Source: PALSA-612 sp963765295 (GTDB lineage: Bacteria; Actinomycetota; Thermoleophilia; Gaiellales; Gaiellaceae). From it: DNA of 64,000 bases. Under the pieces are notes generated by a model. It ran no database searches. It was not told the DNA's origin and was given only the letters and a program-made list of their open reading frames with translations. Position 1 is the stretch's first letter, and each line of letters begins with the position of its first letter. Positions 49,895 through 58,406 of this stretch are shown one piece after another. The stretch is from the NCBI GenBank assembly GCA_963765295.1, contig CAVXVO010000007.1:411959-475958 (forward strand). The letters are read 5' to 3'. The position numbers and the translations under genes were made by a program.

Positions 49895-49900
49895 TAGATT
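49895..49900 (+). promoter_or_regulatory. Leaderless-type -10 box for the permease pair
   Basis: TAGATT ends 7 bases before ATG 49908. This supports ATG 49908 over an upstream in-frame GTG at 49854, which has no domain support. Confidence 0.6.
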
Positions 49901-49907
49901 CTGCTGG

Positions 49908-51005
49908 ATGGGGGAGGAAAGCCGCGTCGAGGTGGGTCGCGTCGGCGCGGGCGAAGCACCGGCGCCGAGTGCCAAACCAGTCGCGCCGCTGCCGCCCGGG
50001 CCGTGGCGCCTGACCTGGGGCCGCTTCCGTCGCGACCGCCTGTCCCTTGCCGCCGCCAGCCTCTTCGCGACGATCGTGGTCGTCTCGTTCGCGGGCGGAC
50101 CGATCTCGAGCGCCATCCTCGGGCACAGCGGCACCGACCTCTTCCCGTACTCCGTCAGCGAACTCTTCAAGCCGGCCGGGCCCTGGACGCGCGTCGCGAA
50201 CGTGAACGAGGCGCAGAGCGACGACGAAGGCAACATCGCCCCGCCGCCCAAGTCGGCCGGAACGACGCTGCTCGTTCTCGGAGCGGACGGGCCGCTCGGA
50301 CGCGATGAGCTGATCCGGCTCTTCGACGGCGGCAAGACCTCGCTCGAGATCGCGCTCGGCGGTGTGTTCTTCGCCCTGCTGATCGGCGTGCCGCTCGGCT
50401 GCCTGGGCGGCTACTTCGGCGGCTGGACCGACGCGGGCGTCGCCCGCCTGACCGAGATCGTCATGGCCTTTCCGCTGATCCTCTTCCTCGTCCTCGCGAG
50501 CGTCCGGCTGAGCGACTCGCTGACGCCGATCGGTTTCGGATCGGTCTTACCCAAAGGCGTGTTCGCCGTCGCGCTCCTGATCGGCGTCTTCACGTCCTTC
50601 TATCCGACGCGGCTCGTGCGGGTCCAGCTCCTGACCCTGCGCGACGCCGAGTTCGTCCAGGCCGAGCACATGATCGGCGTGTCGAATCAGCGGATCCTCC
50701 GCCGCCATCTGCTCCCCCATCTCGTTCCCACGCTGCTCGTCTGGTCGGCGATCGCGGTCGCGACCAACATCCTGCTCGAGATCGGGATCAGCTTCGTCGG
50801 CGTCGGCGTGCAGGCCTCGACGGCAACCTGGGGCTCGCTGCTCTCGACGACCTGGGGGACGATCTATGCGCCGCGTGCGTACGACGGCCGGATCTTCACG
50901 CCCTGGCAGACGCTGTTCCCGACGATCGCGATCCTGCTCACGGTCCTGTCGCTGAACCAGATCTCCGAGGGCCTGCGCCGCGCGATGGAGCCGTGGCGCT
51001 CGTGA
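49908..51005 (+). CDS. Peptide/nickel-type ABC transporter permease (DppC/OppC-like)
   Basis: This is a membrane protein of 365 residues. A proline-rich N-terminus leads into WGRFRRDRLSLAAASLFATIVVV, the first membrane segment. A large extracytoplasmic loop of about 100 residues follows, then the core: SLEIALGGVFFALLIGVPLGCLGGYFGG and the EAA-type loop REAEHMIG-like stretch (DAEFVQAEHMIGVSNQRILRRHLLPH). GISFVGVGVQASTATWGSLL is typical of DppC. The substrate is unknown. The gene lacks an adjacent binding protein and ATPase. Confidence 0.83.
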   Translation: MGEESRVEVGRVGAGEAPAPSAKPVAPLPPGPWRLTWGRFRRDRLSLAAASLFATIVVVSFAGGPISSAILGHSGTDLFPYSVSELFKPAGPWTRVANVNEAQSDDEGNIAPPPKSAGTTLLVLGADGPLGRDELIRLFDGGKTSLEIALGGVFFALLIGVPLGCLGGYFGGWTDAGVARLTEIVMAFPLILFLVLASVRLSDSLTPIGFGSVLPKGVFAVALLIGVFTSFYPTRLVRVQLLTLRDAEFVQAEHMIGVSNQRILRRHLLPHLVPTLLVWSAIAVATNILLEIGISFVGVGVQASTATWGSLLSTTWGTIYAPRAYDGRIFTPWQTLFPTIAILLTVLSLNQISEGLRRAMEPWRS

Positions 51006-52060
51006 GAATCGCGTCCGTCCTCGTTCGCCGCGTCGGCGCCGCCGTCTTCACGCTGCTCACGATGATCACGCTCACGTTCGTCCTCTTCTGGGCGATCCCG
51101 AGCGAACCGGCCTCGTTCGTCTACCCCTACGCGCAGCACCTCTCGGACGCGCAGATCAAGACGGCCGACCACCTGCTCGGCCTCGACCGGCCGAAGCTCG
51201 AGCAGTTCGGCGACTACCTCTGGCACGTCGTCCGCCTCGACTTCGGAGGCCAGTGGACAGGGGCGCAGGTTACGGCCGACCAGAAGATCGTCGAGCAGCC
51301 GATCAGACCCGAGCTCTTCAGCGCGCTCGGGGTGACGATGTCGATCGTCCTCGGCGGAGCGATCCTCGTGCTGCTGCTCGCGATCCCGCTCGGCGCGATC
51401 GCCGGCCGCTACCAGGGGACGTGGATCGACCGGACGATCTCGCTCGTCGCGCTGATCGCCATCTGCACGCACCCGATGGTCGTCGGCCTGATCCTGCGAA
51501 CCGTGTTCGGGAACCGGCTCCACTGGGTGCCGCCGACCGACTACTGCACCATCTTCCCGAGCAAGGATGCGCTCTGCAGCGGTCCCGACCAGTGGGCCTC
51601 GCACCTCGTCCTCCCGTGGATCACGTTCGCGCTGCTCTTTCTCGCGCTCTACGTCCGCATGGTCCGCTCGAGCGTGATCGACACGCTCCACGAGGACTTC
51701 GTCCGCACGGCGCGGGCGAAGGGCGTCCGCGAGGCACGTGTCTTGCGCCGTCACGTCGTGCCGTTCGCGAGCCTGCGCGTGCTGACGATGGTCGGGATGG
51801 AGGTCGGGACGGCGATCGGCGTCTGTGTCTACATCGAGGCGGCGTTCGGCTTCGTCGGGCTCGGGCGCATGGCGATCAACAACTTCATCGGCAGTGCGGC
51901 GCTCGACCTGCCGCAGATCCTCGCCGTCGTGACCACGATCACGCTCATCGTCGTGATCGGGAACCTGATCGTCGACACGCTGTACGCGGTCCTCGACCCG
52001 CGCGTCGACGCGTCGTTCCGGATCCGCCAAACGAAGACGGCCGCGGGCGGCGTGATCTAG
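51002..52060 (+). CDS. Peptide/nickel-type ABC transporter permease (DppB/OppB-like)
   Basis: This is a permease of 352 residues. GTG 51002 is chosen because it overlaps the preceding stop (GTGA) and GGAG lies about 11 bases upstream; GTG 50993 is an alternative. DppB features are VLVRRVGAAVFTLLTMITLTFVLFWAIPSEP, the Q..GLDRPKLEQFGDYL signature and the EAA-type loop YVRMVRSSVIDTLHEDFVRTARAKG. It forms the channel with the preceding protein. The order C before B is the reverse of the usual dpp operon. Its stop shares CTAG with the convergent peptidase. Confidence 0.84.
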   Translation: MRIASVLVRRVGAAVFTLLTMITLTFVLFWAIPSEPASFVYPYAQHLSDAQIKTADHLLGLDRPKLEQFGDYLWHVVRLDFGGQWTGAQVTADQKIVEQPIRPELFSALGVTMSIVLGGAILVLLLAIPLGAIAGRYQGTWIDRTISLVALIAICTHPMVVGLILRTVFGNRLHWVPPTDYCTIFPSKDALCSGPDQWASHLVLPWITFALLFLALYVRMVRSSVIDTLHEDFVRTARAKGVREARVLRRHVVPFASLRVLTMVGMEVGTAIGVCVYIEAAFGFVGLGRMAINNFIGSAALDLPQILAVVTTITLIVVIGNLIVDTLYAVLDPRVDASFRIRQTKTAAGGVI

Positions 52061-53844
52061 GCGGGTGCGGCGAGCACGCGCTCGAGGAACGCAGCCGCCT
52101 TCGGGTACGCGTCGAGCCGGTTCGAAAGCCTCTTCAGGCCGTGGCCCTCGTCGTCGTAGACGTTGAGCTCGCACGGGATCCCGCGCTCGGTCAGCGAGCG
52201 GTGGATCTGCCGCGCCTCGCCGACGGGCACACGCGGGTCGTTCGCGCCGTGGATGATGAAGAGCGGCGCCCTGATCTCGTCGACGTGCGTCAGCGGCGAG
52301 ACCTCGAGCAGGAAATCGCGGTCGTGCTCGAGCGAGCCGTACTCGCGCTCCCTGACCGCGCGGCGCCAGGCGGCCGTGTGCTCGAGGAAGGTCACCAGGC
52401 TGGAGACCCCGACGATCTCGATGCCCGCCGCCCAGCGGTCGGGCTGGAAGGCGAGCCCGGCCAGCACCATGTAGCCGCCGTACGAGCCGCCGTAGAGCAC
52501 GGCCCGGGACTCGTCGACCCACTCGACCGTGCCGAGCCAGTCGTGGAGCGATGCCAGGTCGCGGACGGAGTCGAGCCGCTTGCGGACGTCGTCGAGGTGC
52601 TCGTAGCGCTTGCCGTATCCCGTCGAGCCGCGCACGTTCGGGGCCGCGACTGCGTACCCGTTCGTGACGAAGTACTGCGCGAGCGGACTGAAGATCGGGC
52701 GGAGCTGCGACTCCGGCCCGCCGTGGATCATGATCACGACCGGGAACGGCCCCGGCCCCGACGGCCGGTAGAGGAAGACCGGCACCGACTCGCCGTCGAA
52801 CGAGTCGAAGCGGTGCAGCTCCGGCTCGACCAGCTCGCTCGCCGGGACGCCGCTCGGGCTCTCGGTCAGCCGCTCGCTCTCGCCCGTGGCCGTGTCGGAG
52901 ACCCAGACGTCGCCCGGGACGAGCGGCGAGGAGAACTGGTACGCGAGCCGGCGCCCGTCTCGCGAGAAGACGTAGCCGGCGGCGACGCCGCGGCCGGGCA
53001 GCCGCACCTCGCGGCGGAGCGCGAGCGTCTCCGGGTCGCGAAGCTCGAGCCGCGTGTACCCGTCGTCGTTCCGGTCGACGAGCAGCGTCTGCCCGCTCTC
53101 GTCGATCGCGCAGCGGAGATCCCAGCGCTCCTCGAGCACGTAGCTCCAGCGGCGCGCGGCGAGCTCGTAGCGCGCGATGCCGGTCGTGTCGCGGCCGACG
53201 CTGCTCGCGAACAGGAACGCCTCCCCCGAAGCGAGCCACGCGGGCGGTCCGACCTCGGAGTCGTCGTCGTGCGGCACGGCGCAGAACCAGTCGCCGCTCG
53301 CCGAGTCGACGAGGTAGAGGTCGTTGTCGCCGCTCCGCTCGGTCGCCTTCAGGACGGCGAGCGTCGCGCCGTCGGGCGAGAAGCCGGCGACCTCGCACCA
53401 GCCTCCGTCGGCGAAGACGACGCGCTCCTCGCCGGAGTCGAGCTCGCGGACGACCACGTCCCAGTCGACGCCGTTGCGCCGGTTCGTCGAGTATGCGAGC
53501 AGGCTCCCGTCGCGGCTCGCGCACGGCGTGCGATGGAAGAACGCGGGGTCGACGACGAGGGGCTCGAGTGCCGCACCCGGCCGGGCGTCGAGGATATGGA
53601 GCTGTCCGAGCTCGTTCCCGGCGTCGTCCATCTGCACGAGCACGCGCTCGCTCTCCGGCAGAAAGAACCCCGCGACGGGCTCGGGCAGGTCCGTGAGCTG
53701 GACGAGCTCGCCGCCCGCGAGCGCCTGCAGGTAGAGCTGCGCCGTGCCGCCGAGGTCGGAGGAGACGAGCGCAACCGAGCCGTCCGGCGAGAGATCAGCC
53801 GGCGCGGCGGTCCGCATTTCGAGCAGGTCGTGGAGATCCGGCAC
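52057..53844 (-). CDS. S9-family prolyl oligopeptidase-like serine peptidase
   Basis: This is a cytoplasmic peptidase of 595 residues. The N-terminal half is a beta-propeller (repeats such as FSRDGRRLAYQFSSPLVPGDVWVSD). The C-terminal alpha/beta hydrolase domain has the catalytic serine in YGGSYGGYM, the aspartate in GANDPRVP and the histidine in DDEGHG. It likely cleaves short peptides or acylated amino acids. The GTG 53844 follows TAGGCT by 8 bases without a ribosome-binding site. Its neighbour is a peptide-type permease pair, so the two may share peptide scavenging, though they converge. Confidence 0.87.
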   Translation of the reverse strand: MPDLHDLLEMRTAAPADLSPDGSVALVSSDLGGTAQLYLQALAGGELVQLTDLPEPVAGFFLPESERVLVQMDDAGNELGQLHILDARPGAALEPLVVDPAFFHRTPCASRDGSLLAYSTNRRNGVDWDVVVRELDSGEERVVFADGGWCEVAGFSPDGATLAVLKATERSGDNDLYLVDSASGDWFCAVPHDDDSEVGPPAWLASGEAFLFASSVGRDTTGIARYELAARRWSYVLEERWDLRCAIDESGQTLLVDRNDDGYTRLELRDPETLALRREVRLPGRGVAAGYVFSRDGRRLAYQFSSPLVPGDVWVSDTATGESERLTESPSGVPASELVEPELHRFDSFDGESVPVFLYRPSGPGPFPVVIMIHGGPESQLRPIFSPLAQYFVTNGYAVAAPNVRGSTGYGKRYEHLDDVRKRLDSVRDLASLHDWLGTVEWVDESRAVLYGGSYGGYMVLAGLAFQPDRWAAGIEIVGVSSLVTFLEHTAAWRRAVREREYGSLEHDRDFLLEVSPLTHVDEIRAPLFIIHGANDPRVPVGEARQIHRSLTERGIPCELNVYDDEGHGLKRLSNRLDAYPKAAAFLERVLAAPA

Positions 53845-53852
53845 GGCCGCTC

Positions 53853-53858
53853 AGCCTA
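53853..53858 (-). promoter_or_regulatory. Leaderless-type -10 box for the S9 peptidase gene
   Basis: TAGGCT on the minus strand, 8 bases before GTG 53844. The surrounding GCTAGCTAGG is unusually AT-rich for this region. Confidence 0.5.
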
Positions 53859-53877
53859 GCTAGCCCGGCGGGTCGGC

Positions 53878-54495
53878 TCAGGAGCCGCCGCGGCCGGTCA
53901 GGCGGCCGAGAAAGCCGCCCGCCTTCTCGGGAACCGAAAGCGCTCCGACGAGATCCCGGAGGATCGATTCGACATCGCGCTCGACGGTGTCCGCAATGCG
54001 CTGCTCCGCCTCGACGACGGCACCCATCTCGTGCTGCGCCGCCTCTCGCACGACTGCGCGCCCGAGCCGGCCGGCGGCGTCCCTGATCGCCTTCTCCGCG
54101 TCGGCGCGTGCGTGCCGCGCGGCGGCGATCGCCGGCTCGTGTCCGCCCGGGGCGAGCCGGGCTCTGAGCCGGACGACGCCGCCCATTCGCAAGAGCAGCA
54201 GCGTGACGAGCGCCCAGACGCCGGCGACGACGAGCGCCGCGCCCCACGACGCCATGACGTGCGAGAGGCCGAGCACCGCGGCCCAGCTGACCGCGGCGAA
54301 CGCGAGCAGCGCGGCGGCTGCGGCGGCTCCGGCAGCCGCCGTGTCGACGACTGCCTCTCTGACCTCGGGCGCCCGCTCGGCGGCGGCAAGCTCGAGGTCG
54401 CTTCGGATCAGGATGGTGAGCTGATGAGCGACTTCGCCCAGGAGTTCGTCCGCGGACGGCTCGGACGCGGCGCTGTCGGGCGGCTGGCTCGCCAT
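53878..54495 (-). CDS. Actinobacterial holin-like (phage_holin_3_6 type) membrane protein
   Basis: This is a protein of about 205 residues. The amphipathic N-terminal helix (SADELLGEVAHQLTILIRSDLELAAAE) and two membrane segments (AGAAAAAALLAFAAVSWAAVLGL, AALVVAGVWALVTLLLLRMG) fit the Act-Holin/DUF1469 group. A long charged helix follows to the C-terminus. Such genes are usual chromosomal genes in actinobacteria and do not by themselves mark a prophage. The start is uncertain between ATG 54495 and upstream ATGs near 54534. Confidence 0.65.
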   Translation of the reverse strand: MASQPPDSAASEPSADELLGEVAHQLTILIRSDLELAAAERAPEVREAVVDTAAAGAAAAAALLAFAAVSWAAVLGLSHVMASWGAALVVAGVWALVTLLLLRMGGVVRLRARLAPGGHEPAIAAARHARADAEKAIRDAAGRLGRAVVREAAQHEMGAVVEAEQRIADTVERDVESILRDLVGALSVPEKAGGFLGRLTGRGGS

Positions 54496-54584
54496 TCGGG
54501 AGATCAAACCAGCGGCGGCGGGGACGGACATCATCCTCTTTGCATGATGACCGCCTCCCGGGACAGGGCGCAGCATGCGTGGCG

Positions 54585-55214
54585 ATGCGCTCCCGTGAGT
54601 TCGCCGCGATCCCGCTCGTCGTCGCGCTGCTCGGATTCGTCGGCCTGCTCCTGCTCGCCGTCTACACCGGCCCCTGGGCCTGGATCCTCCTCGTCGCGTT
54701 CACGCTGGTCGCCGCGGGCTTCCTGTTCTGGTGGTACTCGAAGCGCCACCCGCACCCCTCGGCCGACGACGCGCCCGTGGCCGTGCACGTCGACGACGGG
54801 ATCTTCAGGGTCCTCGTGGTCGCAGACGAAGGCTGCTCTGCGGATGGGCTCCGAGGCGAGCTCGCGACCCGCTCGGCGGGGCGTCAGACGCGTGCGCTCG
54901 TGATCGCGCCTTCGCTTTCGTCACGCCTCGACCGCCTCACGGGGGACGAGCAGGCGTACCAGGCCGCCCAGGACCACCTGAACACGACGCTCGAGTCGCT
55001 GCATCGCATCGGCGTCGAGGCCGAAGGGCGCGTCGGCCCGCACGACCCGATCCAGGCCGCGGACGACGGGCTGCGCGAGTTTCCGGCCGACCTCGTCCTG
55101 TTCGCGACCGGCCCGGCGGACAGCGCCAACCGGCTGGAGAAGGATCTCGTCCAGCTCGCGAGCGGCCGCTACGACATCCCCGTTGCGCAGATCGGCCCCG
55201 ACCGGGCGGGGTAG
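54585..55214 (+). CDS. Membrane-anchored Usp-like protein, unknown
   Basis: This is a protein of 209 residues. Two membrane segments at the N-terminus (FAAIPLVVALLGFVGLLLLAVYTG, WAWILLVAFTLVAAGFLFWWY) are joined to a soluble domain with alternating strands and helices (IFRVLVVADEGCSADGLRGEL, TRALVIAPSLSS, ADLVLFATGPADSANRLEKDL). This looks like a universal-stress-type fold, but the ATP-binding glycine motif is not clear. GTG 54579 is an alternative start. The following gene begins right after the stop. Confidence 0.6.
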   Translation: MRSREFAAIPLVVALLGFVGLLLLAVYTGPWAWILLVAFTLVAAGFLFWWYSKRHPHPSADDAPVAVHVDDGIFRVLVVADEGCSADGLRGELATRSAGRQTRALVIAPSLSSRLDRLTGDEQAYQAAQDHLNTTLESLHRIGVEAEGRVGPHDPIQAADDGLREFPADLVLFATGPADSANRLEKDLVQLASGRYDIPVAQIGPDRAG

Positions 55215-55886
55215 GTGAGCGGCTGGATCGACGCCGAGCTGGCGCTGACGGCTCTCGCGGCGATGCTCTCGCCGACGACGCTCTCGTTCTCGGTGCTCGC
55301 CCTGGTCGCCGGCACCCGGCCGTTACGGACAGGCACGTTCTTCTACCTCGGTGCGTTCGTCGTCACGCTCGCGATCGGCGTCGCAGCGGCCTTCGTCCTC
55401 GGGGGCCACGCGGCGTCCCACACGTCGACGCCGAAGACCTGGGTCGCCGTGTTCGACGTGGTCGCCGGCGCGCTCCTGCTCGCCTGGGTCGCGCACGTCC
55501 TGCGCCGGCCGATGAACCCGGCCAAGAAGGAGAGCATGACCAGGCAGATGACGAAGGTCGCGTCGTCGCCCGTCGTGGCAGTCATCGGAGCCGGCGCCGT
55601 GCTCGCGAACCCGGGCGCCTTCATCCCGATTGCGCTCAAGGAGATCTCGGAGACAAATCCGAGCGCCCCCGAGTACGTCGTGCAGTGGGTGTTCTTCTCG
55701 GTCGTGTCGCTGCTGCCGCTCCTGCTCGCTCTCGTCATGCTCGTCGTCGCGCGCGACCGCGCGACGGCGCTCCTCCAGCGAGTCCGCGACTGGCTCCTCG
55801 ACCACGCGCGGACGGTTGCGGCCGTCATCGTCGTCCTGCTCGCCCTGGCGTTGATCCGGAACGGGATCGCCGGCCTGATCGGCTGA
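55215..55886 (+). CDS. GAP-family (Sap/LysE-like) membrane transporter
   Basis: This is a membrane protein of 223 residues with about six segments. It has the GAP family pattern LALTALAAMLSPTTLSFSVLALV early and VLANPGAFIPIALKEIS in the middle. Mycobacterial relatives help to export glycolipids (Sap, GPL-addressing proteins), and the fold is LysE-like. GTG 55215 follows the preceding stop directly. The substrate is unknown. Confidence 0.75.
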   Translation: MSGWIDAELALTALAAMLSPTTLSFSVLALVAGTRPLRTGTFFYLGAFVVTLAIGVAAAFVLGGHAASHTSTPKTWVAVFDVVAGALLLAWVAHVLRRPMNPAKKESMTRQMTKVASSPVVAVIGAGAVLANPGAFIPIALKEISETNPSAPEYVVQWVFFSVVSLLPLLLALVMLVVARDRATALLQRVRDWLLDHARTVAAVIVVLLALALIRNGIAGLIG

Positions 55887-55895
55887 GCCCTGTGG

Positions 55896-56819
55896 TCAGC
55901 GGAGCCCGCGAGTCTGCTTCGCGAGCACGAGCGAGGTGATCAGGGCGTTCGTCGGAGCCTCGACGCCGACCTTCTCGCCCTCGCGCGGGACGGAGCCGTT
56001 GATCCACTCGACCTCGGTCGGTCGGCCGGCGAGCAGGTCGAGCAGGAGCGACGGGCGCGCGCCCGGGATCGCCAGGCCGTAGTCGCGGACGTAGGCGGCA
56101 CAGTCGGCGATCTCGAGGTCGACACCGCACGCGCGCCCGACGTCCAGCGCCTCCTGTGCGCAGCGGCTCGCGATCGCCCACGCGTGCGGGCTCTCGACCA
56201 CCTCGCCGATGGTGAGCTCGAGCAGCCCGCAGACACCGGCGTAGCAGGCGTTGCAGATCAGCTTCTCCCAGAGCAGACGGCTCACGTCGTCGTACGTCTT
56301 CACGGTGAACCCGGCCGCGCGCCAGACGTCCGCGATCCGCTCGCACCTGGCCCCGGCCGGCCCCGTGCGCTCGCCGAGGCGGACGAGCTCCATGCCGTGG
56401 TGGTGAGCGTGACCGGGCTCGACGAGCGAGGCGCCGAAGCCGCCGGCGACGCCCACCACGAGCTGCCGCTCGTCGACGACCTCGGCGACCGCGTCGGCTG
56501 CGCCGAGACCGTTCTGAATCGTGAGCACCGTCGTCTGCGGGCCGATCAGCGGCTCGGCCGAGCCGGCCGCGACCCTCGCGTCCATGGCCTTGGTCGCGAT
56601 CACGACGAGCTCGACGACGCCGACGTCCGCCGGTCGAGTCGTCGCCGCCATCTGCACGACGCGCTCGCCGCTCGCCCCGCTGACCCGGAGCCCCCGCTGC
56701 CGGATCGCCTCGACGTGCTCCCCGTTCACGTCGACCGCCGTCACGTCGTTCCCGGCCGCGCCGAGCAAGCCCGCGTAGACGGAGCCCATCGCGCCCGTCC
56801 CGACGACTGCGATCCTCAT
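55896..56819 (-). CDS. Ketopantoate reductase-like NADPH oxidoreductase
   Basis: This is a protein of 307 residues. The Rossmann motif VVGTGAMGSVYAGLL is at the N-terminus. Further family positions are the lysine in VIATKAMD, IQNGLGAADAV, the WEKLICNACYAGVCGLLEL helix with the catalytic lysine, and a late asparagine/serine region (EVEWINGSV). PanE reduces 2-dehydropantoate in CoA synthesis, but paralogues act on other 2-oxo acids. There are no other CoA genes nearby, so panE itself is not certain. Confidence 0.8.
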   Translation of the reverse strand: MRIAVVGTGAMGSVYAGLLGAAGNDVTAVDVNGEHVEAIRQRGLRVSGASGERVVQMAATTRPADVGVVELVVIATKAMDARVAAGSAEPLIGPQTTVLTIQNGLGAADAVAEVVDERQLVVGVAGGFGASLVEPGHAHHHGMELVRLGERTGPAGARCERIADVWRAAGFTVKTYDDVSRLLWEKLICNACYAGVCGLLELTIGEVVESPHAWAIASRCAQEALDVGRACGVDLEIADCAAYVRDYGLAIPGARPSLLLDLLAGRPTEVEWINGSVPREGEKVGVEAPTNALITSLVLAKQTRGLR

Positions 56820-56878
56820 CCGCGGAGCATCGCACGCCGCCCGGCACGAGTCCTGACCATTCGGGTCGGTGACAACTC

Positions 56879-58195
56879 TCAGGCGGCGCTGCGCGCGGAC
56901 GAGAGGTGGTAGACGTGGACCTGCCAGGGCTGGAAGCGGTCGGTGAAGGAGCCGTTCTCGACCTTGAGCACGCGGTGCTCGGTGTAGACCGTTGCGCCCG
57001 TGATCGTCCCGGGCAGGCCGCTGATCGTGACCTGCCTGGTTCCGGAGCCGTCGTGGGCGGCGATCAGCCAGCGGGCGCCCGTCCGTGTGGCGCGGCGGAT
57101 CGCTTCCGTTGCCGGGTCGTCGGTCGCGACGGCCCGTGTCGAACCCGGATTCGTGAGCGCGGGGGCGAGCGGGCTGCGAGCGCTGATCTCCCCGATCAGG
57201 CTGGAGAGCGTGCTGTTCCAGAACGTCCAGTTCCAGCCGGTGGTCTTGTCGGCGAGGTCCCAGCAGTGAGGGTTGTCGCCGCCGAAGAAGGACAGCCCGC
57301 GGGCGCCGTTGACGATCGCGTCGTAGATCATGTACCGCTCCTGCCGGCGGGTGGGCAGGACGTAGTCGCCGGCGCGGTCATAGCTGCCGCTGGAGCAGAT
57401 CTGGAGCGTCGCCCAGACCGAGTGGTCAGGAGTGATCGAGGCGAGCATCTTCGTCCAGGTCCCGACCTGATGGAGATCCGGATTCGCGGCGGTGGCCGTG
57501 ACCGGGTAGACGTCGACTCCGTGCGTGTCGGTGACGCCGCTGTACGGGGAAAGGTGCTGCGCCGTTCCGCGGGGCGCCTGGATCGTCACCCAGGGGTGGT
57601 TCGGATCGAGCGACGGCTCCCCCGCGCACCAGTTCGGGTCGCCGCGCGATGTCACGCGACAGTACGCGAACCGGAGCCGCGCTGGTGGCGGCCCGCCCCA
57701 GCCCGGCTCGTCGGCGCCCTTCCACATCCCGATGCCGCCCGCGGACGGATCGGACGTCAGCGCCCCGACGACCTTCCCCAGCATGATGTCGGCGCGTGAG
57801 CCCGGCACCGCAGTGCTGAGGTTGCTCAGGCTGATCCACGTGCGCACGCCTCTCGTCAGCGCCGCCTGATCCCAGGCCTTCGTCTGGGCGATCGCATCCG
57901 ACGTCCACGGAACCGAGAACGGCCCCACCCTGAACAGGGTCACACCCGCCCGGACGACCTCGTCGAGGGCGTCACCGCCGGCCGGTGTCGTGGCGCCGAG
58001 CGGCGGCGGGTTCGAGAGCGCGATCGGGAAGCTGGGCTGCCCGTCCAGGAGAAACGTGCCGCTCAGGTCGTACCCGAGCACGACCGGCATCGACGACGAC
58101 CGCGCCTGCGTCTGCCCGACCAGCACACCGGCCGCGACGAGACCCAGCGCGAACACCAGCCCCGAGCGTGCGGCAAACCGTCCCCGTCCCAGCAT
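56879..58195 (-). CDS. Secreted TIM-barrel glycosidase-like protein, unknown
   Basis: This is a protein of 438 residues. ATG 58195 is chosen because AGGAGG lies 10 bases before it; TTG 58204 is too close to that site. A signal peptide (SGLVFALGLVAAGVLVGQTQA) precedes a barrel-like domain with VVRAGVTLFRVGPFSVPW, IGMWKGADEPGWGG (a possible acid residue in ADEP), HGVDVYPVTA and GARGLSFFGGDNPHCWD. A C-terminal beta domain follows (ARWLIAAHDGSGTRQVTISG). It is reminiscent of glycoside hydrolases but has no secure family. Probably extracellular. Confidence 0.65.
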   Translation of the reverse strand: MLGRGRFAARSGLVFALGLVAAGVLVGQTQARSSSMPVVLGYDLSGTFLLDGQPSFPIALSNPPPLGATTPAGGDALDEVVRAGVTLFRVGPFSVPWTSDAIAQTKAWDQAALTRGVRTWISLSNLSTAVPGSRADIMLGKVVGALTSDPSAGGIGMWKGADEPGWGGPPPARLRFAYCRVTSRGDPNWCAGEPSLDPNHPWVTIQAPRGTAQHLSPYSGVTDTHGVDVYPVTATAANPDLHQVGTWTKMLASITPDHSVWATLQICSSGSYDRAGDYVLPTRRQERYMIYDAIVNGARGLSFFGGDNPHCWDLADKTTGWNWTFWNSTLSSLIGEISARSPLAPALTNPGSTRAVATDDPATEAIRRATRTGARWLIAAHDGSGTRQVTISGLPGTITGATVYTEHRVLKVENGSFTDRFQPWQVHVYHLSSARSAA

Positions 58196-58394
58196 TCCCG
58201 CCAAGCCTCCTACACGTAGGAGAGCGTGGATCGCCCTCTACCTGGTCAGACGACGGCCGTGTAAGCGGACGTGCCGGAATCGATGAAGCAACTGTTGGCG
58301 GCGGGTTACGCCGGCGTTCGCCGTTCGGGCTCTCTCTACGCTCCGCCGGCCACAAGGACGCCTCGCGAGGCTAGTCACAGCCGAGTCGTCGCGT

Positions 58395-58400
58395 TACGAT
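58395..58400 (+). promoter_or_regulatory. Leaderless-type -10 box (TACGAT) before a secreted protein gene
   Basis: TACGAT ends 6 bases before ATG 58407. The core GTTACGATC is identical to that before the nitrile-hydratase-family operon, at the same distance. Confidence 0.62.
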
Positions 58401-58406
58401 CTGCAC

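Noticed and set aside
53878..54495. Holin-like protein as evidence for a prophage
   Set aside because: No other phage genes are nearby, and this holin-like family is common on actinobacterial chromosomes.
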